This document shows, piece after piece, positions 25,077-34,485 of a stretch of DNA of 45,751 nucleotides. Both the position numbers and the translations under genes were made by a program. This stretch comes from Crocinitomicaceae bacterium (GTDB taxonomy: Bacteria; Bacteroidota; Bacteroidia; Flavobacteriales_D; Crocinitomicaceae): assembly GCA_029251865.1 (NCBI GenBank), contig JAQXCN010000083.1:1-45751 (forward strand), given 5' to 3'. Every line of letters begins with the position of its first letter. Positions within the stretch are counted from its first letter, which is position 1. Under the pieces are notes generated by a model. The model did no database searches, had not been told where the DNA came from, and saw only the letters and a program-made list of their open reading frames with translations.

Positions 25077-28000
25077 ATGAAAAAACTTAGTTGTTTGGCT
25101 ATGTGGTTGTTTACAGTCACAAGTCTATCTACGCATGCGCAAGACAATGATGTTGTTGATGGCGCCTCAATTTTTGGTGATATGTCAGCAAGACAAATTG
25201 GCCCAGCTTTAATGAGTGGACGTGTAAATGACCTTGAAATTCACCCAAATAATCACAAAATAATTTATCTCGGTGCAGGTGGTGGTGGCGTTTGGAAATC
25301 GAATGATGCAGGGGCCACATTCAACCCTATTTTTGATGACAATATACAATCGATTGGGACCATTACTCTAGATCCGAATGACCCTGACAAAACGATTTAC
25401 GTCGGAACCGGTGAAACATGGACAAGAAATAGCGTCTCCTATGGAAATGGTTTATATAAATCTACGGATGGCGGTTCAAATTGGAATAAGATTGGCTTAG
25501 AAAACTCAGAACGTATCGCCAGTATTCTTGTAAATCCTAAAAACTCAAATGAGATTTATGTTGCGGCGATGGGGGCTTTATGGGGAGACAACGAAGAAAG
25601 AGGCGTTTTCAAATCAATAGATGGAGGGCAGACTTGGGAAAAGATTTTATATATAAATCAAAGAACGGGCTGTGCGGATCTCCTAATGGACCCAAGAAAC
25701 CCAGGAGTGCTTTATGCTTCGATGTGGGAGTTTAGAAGAACGGGATGGTCTTTTGACTCGGGAGGTGAAAATAGTGCGCTTTATAAATCAATAGATGCGG
25801 GTAAAACATGGAATAAAATTCATAATGGGTTTCCAGAAGGAAAGCTTGGCCGAATGGGAATTGCCATTGCACCGAGTAACCCAGAAATCGTCTACACCGT
25901 TATTGAGGCAGAACAAAACAAAGACAAAGGTTTATATCGGAGTATAGACCAAGGAGCGACTTGGGAGCAAATGAATAATGACTTTGGTATTACAGTAAGA
26001 CCATTTTATTTTTCCAGAATTGTTGTAGACCCAAAAAATGAAAACGTTATCTATAAAGGAGGGCTGAGTGGTTCTGTTTCTAAAGATGGAGGAAAAACAT
26101 TTAAGAACCTGGGTAATATGCACAGTGATATTCATGATTTTGCATTTTCAAGCGTACATTCTGATTTTATGTTCTTTGCAACTGATGGAGGTGTTTACCG
26201 CAGTTGGAATGGCGGAACGACCTGTGAGATTGTAGAAAACCTTCCGCTTTCTCAGTTTTATCATATTAGTGTAGACAACGCGACGCCTTATAATATTTAT
26301 GGGGGTCTTCAAGATAATGGCTCTTGGTACGGACCTTCTGCATCACCAGGAGGGATACAGGCGCGTGATTGGAATTCTGTAGGACAGGGTGATGGTTTTA
26401 GGGTTGTAAAGCACCCAACTAAGAATATTGTCTACTCAGAAATGCAAGGCGCAGAAAATGTATGGCGAATTGATCAAGATAATGAACTCATAAAAACAAT
26501 TCAACCACTTCCTGTAGACGGCCACGATAAACTGCGTTTTAACTGGAATGCGCCAATGGCAGTAAGTAATACTGTTCCTGATAGAATTTATATGGGAAGC
26601 CAATTCTTACATAAATCTGATGATATGGGTGCGTCATGGCGTATCATATCGCCAGACCTGACGACGAACGACCCTGCAAAACAAGACCAGGATAATTCAG
26701 GCGGATTGTCCAAGGATAACTCAGGAGCAGAAAACCATACTACGATATTTACCATTGCAGAATCTGATCTTGATGAGAACATTATTTGGGTTGGAACAGA
26801 TGATGGAAACGTCCAGGTTACTCAAGATGCTGGAAAAACATGGACCAATACGGTAGCGAATATACCTGGTTTACCGGCAAATACATGGTGCTACCATATT
26901 GAATTAAGCACACTGGACAAGGGAACGGCCTATGCAGTGTTTGATGGCCACACTTCGAATGACAAAACACCTTATGCCTTCAAGACAACGGATTTTGGTA
27001 AAACATGGAAGAGTATTATATCGGGGGGAGTCGAAGGTGTTGTGCGAAATATTCAAGTGGACTATGTCAATCCGGACGTATTATTCTTAGGAACGGAGCT
27101 TGGATTATATATAACCATGGACGGCGGCGCTCAATGGTATAAATACACCAATAATATGCCTGCTGTTGCGGTTCATTTTATTGCTTTACAGAAAGCAACA
27201 AATGATTTAGTTATGGGTACCCATGGACGTGGTATTATCATTATTGATGATATTTCTCCGCTTCGAGAATTATCCGCTGATAACATACAGAAGAAGCTCC
27301 ACTTTTTTGATGCTAAGCCAACAGTTATTGATGAAAGCGCAAGTTTTTCGGGCTCCTTTGGTGCAGAAACGCAATTTGTAGGTTATAACGAAACGACAGC
27401 TGCACAAATTAAATACCACCTCAAAAAGCGTCACACTTTTGGAAAAATGAGCATGCTTATATTGAACGATAAAGGAGATACCATATCCGAATTGGGCCCA
27501 GGAAAAAGCAAGGGAATCAATATAGTGAACTGGAATTATAGGATGAAGCAACCCAAAGTGGCCAAGGGAAAAACTTTTTCTTTTGGAGGTTTTACCACAC
27601 CGGTCTTACCTGCAGGTATGTACACTGTTCGTATCACAAAAGGTAAAGATGTTTTTGAGGAAAAAATAGAGTTAATTCATGATCCTAAAAGTACAATATC
27701 TCTAAACGAACGTGAGAGTAAAAAAGAGACGGTAATGGGTATTTATAATATGATTGAAGCATTAGCTTATGATGTTTACTGTGTAGATTCTTATTTGGAA
27801 TATGCTAAAAATGAAAAGCGTAAAAAGTTGAAATCAAAGATGAATACACTCAAAGAAAGTATGGTGATTACATCAGGAGATAATTATGTAGGAGCCTCTG
27901 AACCGCAACTTAGAGAAAAAATGACGAACCTTTTTCAGCGTATTGAAAATAATCCCGGAGCGCCTATGGCAAATGAGCTCGAAAACTTGAATCAAATTCA

Positions 28001-28106
28001 GAAGCGCTACGCGGCAAGTAAGAGAGTATTGTCTGGCTTAGAGAATAAGTATAAATTGCTTAAAAAAGTAAACCTTAAAACAAAAGAAGAATACCTAAAA
28101 GAGTAA
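25077..28106 (+). CDS. Exported sortilin/VPS10-like BNR (Asp-box) repeat protein
   Basis: A 1009-residue protein with signal peptide (about 1-21, ending HAQ) and a large beta-propeller region (about 30-740). About eleven Asp-box signatures of the form S-x-D-x-G-x-T-W are visible, for example KSNDAGATF, KSTDGGSNW, KSIDGGQTW and TTDFGKTWK. Beyond this are a beta domain (about 760-870) and a helical, Lys-rich tail. Proteins of this kind are common in Bacteroidota, are usually labelled glycosyl hydrolase or VPS10-like, and have no proven glycosidase activity; I see no catalytic residue set. No T9SS C-terminal domain is present, so it is probably periplasmic. It follows the LolA-like gene closely. 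Confidence 0.85.
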   Translation: MKKLSCLAMWLFTVTSLSTHAQDNDVVDGASIFGDMSARQIGPALMSGRVNDLEIHPNNHKIIYLGAGGGGVWKSNDAGATFNPIFDDNIQSIGTITLDPNDPDKTIYVGTGETWTRNSVSYGNGLYKSTDGGSNWNKIGLENSERIASILVNPKNSNEIYVAAMGALWGDNEERGVFKSIDGGQTWEKILYINQRTGCADLLMDPRNPGVLYASMWEFRRTGWSFDSGGENSALYKSIDAGKTWNKIHNGFPEGKLGRMGIAIAPSNPEIVYTVIEAEQNKDKGLYRSIDQGATWEQMNNDFGITVRPFYFSRIVVDPKNENVIYKGGLSGSVSKDGGKTFKNLGNMHSDIHDFAFSSVHSDFMFFATDGGVYRSWNGGTTCEIVENLPLSQFYHISVDNATPYNIYGGLQDNGSWYGPSASPGGIQARDWNSVGQGDGFRVVKHPTKNIVYSEMQGAENVWRIDQDNELIKTIQPLPVDGHDKLRFNWNAPMAVSNTVPDRIYMGSQFLHKSDDMGASWRIISPDLTTNDPAKQDQDNSGGLSKDNSGAENHTTIFTIAESDLDENIIWVGTDDGNVQVTQDAGKTWTNTVANIPGLPANTWCYHIELSTLDKGTAYAVFDGHTSNDKTPYAFKTTDFGKTWKSIISGGVEGVVRNIQVDYVNPDVLFLGTELGLYITMDGGAQWYKYTNNMPAVAVHFIALQKATNDLVMGTHGRGIIIIDDISPLRELSADNIQKKLHFFDAKPTVIDESASFSGSFGAETQFVGYNETTAAQIKYHLKKRHTFGKMSMLILNDKGDTISELGPGKSKGINIVNWNYRMKQPKVAKGKTFSFGGFTTPVLPAGMYTVRITKGKDVFEEKIELIHDPKSTISLNERESKKETVMGIYNMIEALAYDVYCVDSYLEYAKNEKRKKLKSKMNTLKESMVITSGDNYVGASEPQLREKMTNLFQRIENNPGAPMANELENLNQIQKRYAASKRVLSGLENKYKLLKKVNLKTKEEYLKE

Positions 28107-28108
28107 CA

Positions 28109-28132
28109 GGAAAATCATAATAATGGTTTTCC
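28109..28132 (+). terminator. Possible weak terminator hairpin after the BNR-repeat gene
   Basis: GGAAAATC and GGTTTTCC form an 8-bp stem (one U-G pair) with an 8-base AT-rich loop just past the stop at 28106. The T-run (28139-28143) begins six bases later, not immediately, so termination efficiency is doubtful. Confidence 0.35.
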
Positions 28133-28213
28133 GCTCTATTTTTGCCGTATCCATAATGACAATTGAATTCATCGAAAAAGAATCGGCTTTGGAGACGGGT
28201 CTTTATGTGCATT

Positions 28214-28687
28214 TTAATATTCAACAGGAATCATTTCGTTCCATCTGAAATCAATTATACTACCTCTAATGGATTCATACTTTCCTTCAATAGCATGTTC
28301 ATAACCGGACCCCAGATCATTTATTCTAAGGCCGACTGCGTATGCTTCATCTTCAGCTGAGAATTCATCGAAGAGTTCGTAATCACGATTTTCGTGGGTA
28401 AACCTAACGTAATTTAAATCTAAACCCGCATTATCTTTTCCTCCACCTCTGAAATAGTATGAATAAATAAATATAGGCGATTCGTCTTTAAGGGCATCTT
28501 TGACGACAATTAGGTTTTCTTTTGCCGCTCCGTTTTTAAAAATAAGAATATTCGAAACCGTATCAAGTGACAAGGAGATGGTTTTATTGGCAATGGATTG
28601 AAATGAAAATATATTGATTTCATTAGTCGTTTGCGCACAAAAAGATTGACAGTAAATGTGAAGAAGTAAAAGGTAAATTATTTTCAT
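28214..28687 (-). CDS. Exported hypothetical protein
   Basis: A 157-residue protein with a plausible signal peptide (residues 1-19, hydrophobic stretch then CAQ). The mature part is beta-rich and acidic with no motif I recognise. It is isolated: 107 bases from the convergent BNR-repeat gene and 126 bases downstream of the bacilliredoxin gene on the same strand. A partial -7-like box (TATATTTC) lies about 40 bases upstream. Coding status rests on the signal peptide, the uninterrupted frame and typical amino-acid use. The opposite-strand frame at 28163-28360 is taken as a shadow. Confidence 0.65.
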   Translation of the reverse strand: MKIIYLLLLHIYCQSFCAQTTNEINIFSFQSIANKTISLSLDTVSNILIFKNGAAKENLIVVKDALKDESPIFIYSYYFRGGGKDNAGLDLNYVRFTHENRDYELFDEFSAEDEAYAVGLRINDLGSGYEHAIEGKYESIRGSIIDFRWNEMIPVEY

Positions 28688-28813
28688 ATTCTACATGGAA
28701 GAACGAGGAAATAAACGAAATATATTTATTTCTGAGTTCAATAATTAAATATGGTAAAAGGATTCAGCAGATTACTGTGAATTCAAATTGTTCAAGAAGA
28801 TTTTGTACCTGCT

Positions 28814-29227
28814 TTAGCAGAACTCTTTATAAGCAGCAGCCAAGTTATTGGCAATCATTTCTGCTGATCCACCTTCAATATGGTGACGCTCTAAGAAGTG
28901 CACCAATTTGCCATCTTTAAACAAGGCAACAGAAGGAGAAGAAGGAGGGTAAGGAAGAAAATATTTTCTCGCCTGCGCGACAGCATCTCCATCCACACCT
29001 GCGAATACAGTCGCTAAAGTGTCAGGAGCATGCTCACCTGTCACAGATAGCTTTACACCCGGGCGCATATTTCCTGCCGCACAACCACAAACTGAGTTTA
29101 CAACAACAAGAAGGGTGCCTTCGTTATTTTGAATTACGTCATCAACAGCATCAGCGTTTAATAATTCGTTAAACCCTACAGATGTAAGATCTTCTTTCAT
29201 TGGCTTTACCATTTCCGGTGGGTACAT
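28814..29227 (-). CDS. Bacilliredoxin (BrxA/BrxB, YphP/YqiW family)
   Basis: A 137-residue thioredoxin-fold protein from the ATG at 29227. A longer frame begins with TTG at 29254, but that TTG is the end of a TAAATTTG promoter box, and the family starts with MYPPEMVKPM as here. The active site is the CxC-type VCGCAAG, with the downstream family segment NMRPGVKL. In Bacillus these proteins remove bacillithiol from S-bacillithiolated proteins; homologues occur in Bacteroidota, some of which carry bacillithiol synthesis genes. Cytoplasmic, single gene, 73 bases upstream of the minus-strand orphan-side gap and downstream of nothing obviously linked. Confidence 0.9.
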   Translation of the reverse strand: MYPPEMVKPMKEDLTSVGFNELLNADAVDDVIQNNEGTLLVVVNSVCGCAAGNMRPGVKLSVTGEHAPDTLATVFAGVDGDAVAQARKYFLPYPPSSPSVALFKDGKLVHFLERHHIEGGSAEMIANNLAAAYKEFC

Positions 29228-29251
29228 TTTTTGTCTTTTTAAAGTGTGGTA

Positions 29252-29259
29252 CAAATTTA
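29252..29259 (-). promoter_or_regulatory. Candidate -7 promoter box (TAAATTTG) for the bacilliredoxin gene
   Basis: An exact TAnnTTTG match on the minus strand, ending 24 bases before the ATG at 29227. Its last three bases are the TTG that would otherwise be read as an upstream start, which supports the downstream ATG. Confidence 0.55.
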
Positions 29260-29300
29260 AGGAATTGACACTAAACTTCTACATTTCAAGTCTAAGTATT

Positions 29301-29765
29301 TTAGGCTACACGAACAGAAACAATCATTTCGAATTTGGCAACAACCTCATTTTGATCATTTTTAGCGAGCACCTCAATGGTTTCGTTGACTCTTGATTTT
29401 TCTGCAATACTTTTATCGATAGCGGCTTTTACCAGAGGACCTTGGTTGCTTTCAAATATAATATCGCTTTCCGCTCTTTTGATGAATTCTGCATTCATGC
29501 CCTTAAAAGCAAATGAGATTTCTCTACCAATCATTTTAGAAAAGTAGAAAACTTGAATGCCTCCAGCAATATCGGCCCCTACTGCAAGGGCTCCAAAATA
29601 CATTGAGTTTAGATGGTTTTTAGTACGCCTTCTGAGCTTGATCTTGACCCGAACAGATTGCGCATCAATAGAAAGAAGTTTAGGGTTTGTATAACCAATT
29701 AAAGGAATTTTGACATGTCCCAATAGGAACATCAACCACCTCATTTTTCGAATAGACACGTCCAT
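29301..29765 (-). CDS. DUF4442 hotdog-fold protein (thioesterase-like)
   Basis: A 154-residue protein matching the DUF4442/YiiD C-terminal hotdog family. The pattern of a central helix (NSMYFGALAVGADIAGGI, about residues 53-70) flanked by strands and a final VAKFEMIVSVRVA strand is typical of acyl-CoA thioesterase-like hotdog folds. No specific substrate can be given. The gene starts 1 base after the mutS stop, so it is read through from mutS; nothing suggests a direct role in mismatch repair. Cytoplasmic. Confidence 0.82.
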   Translation of the reverse strand: MDVSIRKMRWLMFLLGHVKIPLIGYTNPKLLSIDAQSVRVKIKLRRRTKNHLNSMYFGALAVGADIAGGIQVFYFSKMIGREISFAFKGMNAEFIKRAESDIIFESNQGPLVKAAIDKSIAEKSRVNETIEVLAKNDQNEVVAKFEMIVSVRVA

Positions 29766-29766
29766 A

Positions 29767-32394
29767 TTAATTTCCGATTAATTTTTTGATTTCATTCAGT
29801 TTGAGTAGCGCATCCATTGGGGTTAAGCCATTGATATCTACATTTTTTAACTCTTCATGAATTTGCTCTAAAACAGGATCGTTGAGTTGAAAAAAACTGA
29901 GTTGCATGGAATCATTTAAAGCCTCTTTAATTTCTTTTGAGTTTTTCCTACTACCATCAGAGTGTCTGGATTCAAGGTCTTTTAGCATTTGCTCAGATCT
30001 TTTCAGGACACTAGAAGGCATACCTGCCATTTTTGCGACATGTATACCAAAGGAATGCTCACTGCCTCCTGGTGTGAGTTTACGAATGAAGAGAATTTTT
30101 TTCCCAACCTCTTTCACAGCGACATTGAAATTTTTAATGCGCTTGAATTTGTGCGTCATTTCATTAAGCTCGTGGTAGTGCGTCGCGAACAAGGTTTTAC
30201 ACTTCGCTTTTTTTGATTCATGCAGATATTCCGCGATTGCCCATGCAATTGAAATCCCATCATACGTGCTTGTACCTCTTCCGATCTCATCTAAAAGAAT
30301 CAAACTTCTTGGAGACAAGTTGTTTAGAATACTCGCTGTTTCATTCATTTCTACCATAAATGTTGATTCTCCGGAAGAAATATTATCGGAGGCCCCCACT
30401 CTTGTAAAGACTTTATCTACCACACCAATTTCTGCTTTTTCAGCTGGCACAAAGCAGCCCATTTGTGCCATCAAAACAATAAGTGCTGTTTGTCGCAATA
30501 GGGCACTTTTCCCACTCATATTAGGACCCGTAATCATCATGATTTGCTGTGATTCAGGATCCAACACCAAATCATTGGAGACATATGGCTCCCCCAAAGG
30601 CATCGATTGCTCAATAACAGGATGTCTTCCTTTTGTGATTTTCAATGCTTTACCTTCATTGATTTCAGGCTTACAGTAATGGTGCTTTTCAGCGACCATA
30701 GCAAATGAAAGTAAACAGTCAATGCGTCCAATGATTTGAGCATTCATTTGGATAGGATTGATATAGGAAGCCATCTCAAGAATGAGCTCTTGAAAAAGGC
30801 GTTGCTCAAGTGCAAGAATTTTTTCTTCTGCGCCTAATATTTTATGCTCATACACCTTGAGCTCTTCTGTGATATATCGTTCTGCATTAACGAGTGTTTG
30901 TTTTCTAATCCATTCCTCAGGAACCTTGTCTTTGTGTGCATTTCGAACTTCGATATAGTATCCAAAAACATTATTGAATGCAATTTTAAGACTAGGAATA
31001 CCGGTACGTTCCGATTCTCTTTTTTGCATTTCGGCGAGAAAATCTTTTCCATGGTAGGCAATTTCTCTTAAGTCATCGAGCTCTTTGTTCCAACCAGAAT
31101 GAATGACCTCACCTTTACCGAATTGACCTGCAGGCTCTTCCGTAAGTGTCGTCTCTATTAAAGAAACAAGTTTTTTACAGCCGTTGAGTTTAGCAAGCAT
31201 TTTTTCAAGCGCCTTTGGGTGCTTCTCCCGTTCGAGAAGGGACTTGATATTTGGTATTTCTGACAACGTTCTCTTCAGGTGCGCGACTTCTTTTGGATTT
31301 ACTTTACCAACGGCAACTTTTGAAATCAAACGCTCAAGATCTCCTATGTTTTTAAGTCTTTGGGACAACTCAAAGGACAGTTCTTGATGTGTTTTTAAGA
31401 AAGAAACAACAGATAGCCTTCGTTCTATTGGCGCTTTGTTTTTAAGTGGTAAAACCATCCACCGTTTAAGCATCCGTCCCCCCATCGCAGTTTGGGTTTC
31501 ATCAAGAATGTCGGCGAGCGTCTTGGCATTTTCATTGGCGGAGGATAAAAGTTCAAGGTTCCTGACAGTGAAACGATCTAACCACACGTAGCGCTCTTCT
31601 TCGATTCTAGAAATACTTGTAATATGATCTAATCGCTTGTGCTGATTTTCTGCTAAATAATGGAATATTGCACCCGCAGCTATTGTGGCTTTTGGGAGCT
31701 CTTGAATACCAAATCCTTTTAACGTTTTCGTTTGAAAATGTTTATTCAAGGTTTCTTCAGCATAGTCTTTTGTGAAAATCCATTCGTCTAAGCGAAAGGT
31801 ATAATGCCTATCATTAAAAAGCGTTTCAAAGGTTGATTTTTTATTTTTTTGGAAGATGATTTCGCTGGGACGAAATCCGGAAATTAATTTTTGTAGATAT
31901 TCTGGATTGCCTTCAGCGATTAGAAATTCTCCTGTTGAGACATCTAGGAATGAAATACCGTGGGTTTTATCATCAAGATAGATCCCACATAAAAAATTGT
32001 TTTTGCGTTGCTCAAGGACCTCATCATTAAAGGATACGCCAGGTGTTACAAGTTCGGTAACACCTCGTTTGACAATTTTTTTCGTCATTTTAGGGTCTTC
32101 GAGCTGATCGCAAATAGCGACGCGTTCACCTGCTCTCACAAGCTTCGGCAGGTAAGTGTTTAAAGAATGGTGTGGAAATCCAGCGAGCTCAATGTGAGCT
32201 GCGGCTCCATTTTTTCTTTTTGTTAGAATGATCCCCAATACTTTAGATGCTCTAATGGCGTCTTCACCGAAGGTTTCATAAAAGTCTCCCACGCGAAAAA
32301 GCAATAAGGCTTCGGGGTGTTTGGCCTTAATAGCGTTGTATTGTTTCATCAAAGGAGTTTCCGAGCTCCCTTTTTCTTTAGAAGATTTCGCCAA
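29767..32394 (-). CDS. mutS: DNA mismatch repair protein MutS
   Basis: An 875-residue MutS, full length for the family. The N-terminal mismatch-binding domain has the Phe-x-Glu element within DFYETF (about residues 36-41); the connector, lever and clamp domains follow; the ATPase carries Walker A GPNMSGKS (about 622-629) and Walker B ILLDEIGRGTSTYDG (about 696-710). The start is TTG at 32394: upstream in the same frame there is a stop at 32434-32436 with no ATG, and the sequence AKSSKEKGSSETPLMKQYNAIK matches flavobacterial MutS N-termini. It is divergent from the methyltransferase gene across 81 bases and leads into the DUF4442 gene. Confidence 0.96.
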   Translation of the reverse strand: MAKSSKEKGSSETPLMKQYNAIKAKHPEALLLFRVGDFYETFGEDAIRASKVLGIILTKRKNGAAAHIELAGFPHHSLNTYLPKLVRAGERVAICDQLEDPKMTKKIVKRGVTELVTPGVSFNDEVLEQRKNNFLCGIYLDDKTHGISFLDVSTGEFLIAEGNPEYLQKLISGFRPSEIIFQKNKKSTFETLFNDRHYTFRLDEWIFTKDYAEETLNKHFQTKTLKGFGIQELPKATIAAGAIFHYLAENQHKRLDHITSISRIEEERYVWLDRFTVRNLELLSSANENAKTLADILDETQTAMGGRMLKRWMVLPLKNKAPIERRLSVVSFLKTHQELSFELSQRLKNIGDLERLISKVAVGKVNPKEVAHLKRTLSEIPNIKSLLEREKHPKALEKMLAKLNGCKKLVSLIETTLTEEPAGQFGKGEVIHSGWNKELDDLREIAYHGKDFLAEMQKRESERTGIPSLKIAFNNVFGYYIEVRNAHKDKVPEEWIRKQTLVNAERYITEELKVYEHKILGAEEKILALEQRLFQELILEMASYINPIQMNAQIIGRIDCLLSFAMVAEKHHYCKPEINEGKALKITKGRHPVIEQSMPLGEPYVSNDLVLDPESQQIMMITGPNMSGKSALLRQTALIVLMAQMGCFVPAEKAEIGVVDKVFTRVGASDNISSGESTFMVEMNETASILNNLSPRSLILLDEIGRGTSTYDGISIAWAIAEYLHESKKAKCKTLFATHYHELNEMTHKFKRIKNFNVAVKEVGKKILFIRKLTPGGSEHSFGIHVAKMAGMPSSVLKRSEQMLKDLESRHSDGSRKNSKEIKEALNDSMQLSFFQLNDPVLEQIHEELKNVDINGLTPMDALLKLNEIKKLIGN

Positions 32395-32475
32395 GTGAAA
32401 TGATTTTGTAACTTTTGTAAAGTTAATGGGCTCCTATTGGAATTCAAAGCGTTACAAACGGAACTTTAAGAATAG

Positions 32476-33009
32476 ATGAATAAAAAATTAAAACTTTGGG
32501 AACTAGACAGGAAATCTCCTGAGAACTTTAGGGCACAGCAGAAGTTTCCTATAGTGGTCATTCTCGATGATATTCGTTCGCTCAACAATGTTGGGTCATT
32601 CTTTAGAACGGCAGATGCTTTTAACGTGACTAAAATTATTTTAGGGGGAATTACGGCTTGTCCTCCCCATAAAGACATTAGAAAAACAGCTTTGGGTGCT
32701 ACAGAAACTGTAGATTGGTCGCATTCCGAAAATCTACTTGAGGAAATCAAGGTTCTACAGAATGCAGGATACACTGTAGGTTCAATTGAACAAACAGAAA
32801 AAACCACCCTACTTCAGGATGTTGCGGCATTTGAAGCAAAACCTTATGCTTTAATTTTTGGAAATGAGGTAAATGGGGTGCGTCAAGAGCTCGTCGATGC
32901 TTCTGATTGTGTCATTGAAATCCCACAGTTTGGAACCAAGCATAGTTTTAATGTTAGTGTTTGTGCGGGAATCGTACTTTGGGAATTTTGTAAAAAGTTT
33001 ATCGACTGA
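32476..33009 (+). CDS. TrmH/SpoU-family RNA 2'-O-methyltransferase
   Basis: A 177-residue SPOUT methyltransferase with a trefoil-knot fold. The three family motifs are present: LDDIRSLNNVGSFFRTADA (motif 1, with the Asn-Asn-x-Gly-x-x-x-Arg pattern), ALIFGNEVNGV (motif 2), and IPQFGTKHSFNVSVCAGIVLWE (motif 3). It is at the minimal size for the family, lacking the N-terminal RNA-binding extension of RlmB. Target is a tRNA or rRNA nucleotide that cannot be named from sequence. Its last base is shared with the ATG of the following T9SS cargo gene (TGATG), an unexpected coupling of housekeeping and secreted functions. Confidence 0.9.
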   Translation: MNKKLKLWELDRKSPENFRAQQKFPIVVILDDIRSLNNVGSFFRTADAFNVTKIILGGITACPPHKDIRKTALGATETVDWSHSENLLEEIKVLQNAGYTVGSIEQTEKTTLLQDVAAFEAKPYALIFGNEVNGVRQELVDASDCVIEIPQFGTKHSFNVSVCAGIVLWEFCKKFID

Positions 33010-34394
33010 TGCGGATTTTTCTTCTTCTTTTTATTCAAACTCATGTCTTGGTTGCACAGAACGCCAATATTACACTTTTGGATAACTGGCAGGACAGCAG
33101 TCTGATCAGTAATACAAGCGGCGTGCGCTACAGTGGGTGCTTTACTTTTCTTCATAATGATTTTGAGTATGCGGTACTAGGCACGACCGAAGGCGCCTCT
33201 TTTTTTCAATTAACGAACCATGATGAGTTGCATTTTATCGATGAGGTCCTAGGGTCATATGTTTCTTCTCAGGCAATAACTAGAGAATACAACCGGTACC
33301 AAAATTACATATATGCCATTGGTGATGAGGGTAATGCGAGCCTACAAATTATAGATGTTTCGTATTTGCCTGACTCAGTTCAATTGGTGAATCAAATTCA
33401 AGATGAGCGTGTTGGAAAAGCTCATACACTGCGCATAGACACATCAGAGGCGCTTTTGTATTTGTGTTCTGTGACACCAATTGTAAACAGCCAAGAACAG
33501 GGCCTAATTCCATTACGCGTTTTTTCTCTTGAAAACCCTACAGACCCAGTTCTTATATGGGAAGGGTTTGATGATCTGCCCGAGGTCCACGATATGGAAT
33601 TAAGAGACGAAATTGCCATATTAAATTGTGGATTTGATGGCCTCCGTGTTTATGATTTTTCAAATCCTACGGCACCAATTTATTTGTCAAATCTTGAGTT
33701 TTATGCCGATCAAGGCTACAACCATCAAGGCAGTTTAAGTCCAGATAAAGAAACCTATGTTTTCGCCGACGAAACACCAGGAACACACTTAAAAAAGTGT
33801 GCAGTTTCAGAGGGTTATGAGCTTCAAATACAACATACTTTTGGGGTGACAGACGCGCCTTATTTAAAGACGCCACACAATATTTATATTACCAACAACC
33901 TTGCCTATGTGGCTTATTATAACGACGGATTGAGGATTTATGATTTGCGCAACAATCCCCCTTCAGAAATTGCAGCGTATGACACCCATACAGATCTTTT
34001 AGGAAACACTTTTTCAATGTGGGGTGCATGGGGAATAAGTGCCAATTTACCGAGTAAGAGAATTCTTGTGTCCGATCGAATTTCTGGCCTTTTTCTTTTT
34101 GAATTTAATCAAGATTTATTTGAAATGAATGCACCGATTGAAGCATTATTGGTCTTTCCGAACCCTGTGAGCTCGGATGGATTTGTGACTGTGCGTCTCC
34201 CTAGTAGCGTGACCCCGCCTTTTGAGCTTAAGGTCTTCTCCACAACAGGGTCTATTGTATATGAAGCACTCATCGAAAACGAGTCTTATTTGAGCTTTCG
34301 GCCTTGTTTTGTGTCGGGTCACTACACCTTAGAAATACAACACCCAAATTCTTTTAGCGGTATGATTTATAGAAAAAAACTTGTTGTAAATTAA
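33009..34394 (+). CDS. Choice-of-anchor B family secreted protein with T9SS type A domain
   Basis: A 461-residue exported protein with signal peptide (about 1-16, ending LVAQ). The main body (about 20-375) has the beta-propeller-like LVIVD repeats of the choice-of-anchor B family: QIIDVSYLPDS, LRVYDFSNPT and LRIYDLRN each mark one blade, with the HTLRID, HDMEL, NHQGSLS and HNIYI histidine-containing strands typical of the family. The C-terminal about 80 residues from LLVFPNPVSSDG to KKLVVN form a T9SS type A sorting domain. Its function is unknown; it is expected at the cell surface or in the medium. It overlaps the methyltransferase gene by one base. Confidence 0.88.
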   Translation: MRIFLLLFIQTHVLVAQNANITLLDNWQDSSLISNTSGVRYSGCFTFLHNDFEYAVLGTTEGASFFQLTNHDELHFIDEVLGSYVSSQAITREYNRYQNYIYAIGDEGNASLQIIDVSYLPDSVQLVNQIQDERVGKAHTLRIDTSEALLYLCSVTPIVNSQEQGLIPLRVFSLENPTDPVLIWEGFDDLPEVHDMELRDEIAILNCGFDGLRVYDFSNPTAPIYLSNLEFYADQGYNHQGSLSPDKETYVFADETPGTHLKKCAVSEGYELQIQHTFGVTDAPYLKTPHNIYITNNLAYVAYYNDGLRIYDLRNNPPSEIAAYDTHTDLLGNTFSMWGAWGISANLPSKRILVSDRISGLFLFEFNQDLFEMNAPIEALLVFPNPVSSDGFVTVRLPSSVTPPFELKVFSTTGSIVYEALIENESYLSFRPCFVSGHYTLEIQHPNSFSGMIYRKKLVVN

Positions 34395-34485
34395 GTGAAG
34401 CCTATATAATATTGGTGATTACAAGGGCTTTGATTTGAACAAAAAGCGTGTTTTTGTTGTTTGTTAATGACATCCATTATCATCC

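Noticed and set aside
25077-28106. Reading the BNR-repeat protein as an active glycosyl hydrolase
   Set aside because: Asp-box repeats alone mark the propeller fold; no sialidase-type Arg triad or Tyr/Glu set could be seen.
28163-28360. Plus-strand frame of 65 codons just after the BNR-repeat gene
   Set aside because: It overlaps the better supported minus-strand exported protein, has no domain or signal pattern, and its composition looks like a reverse-strand shadow.
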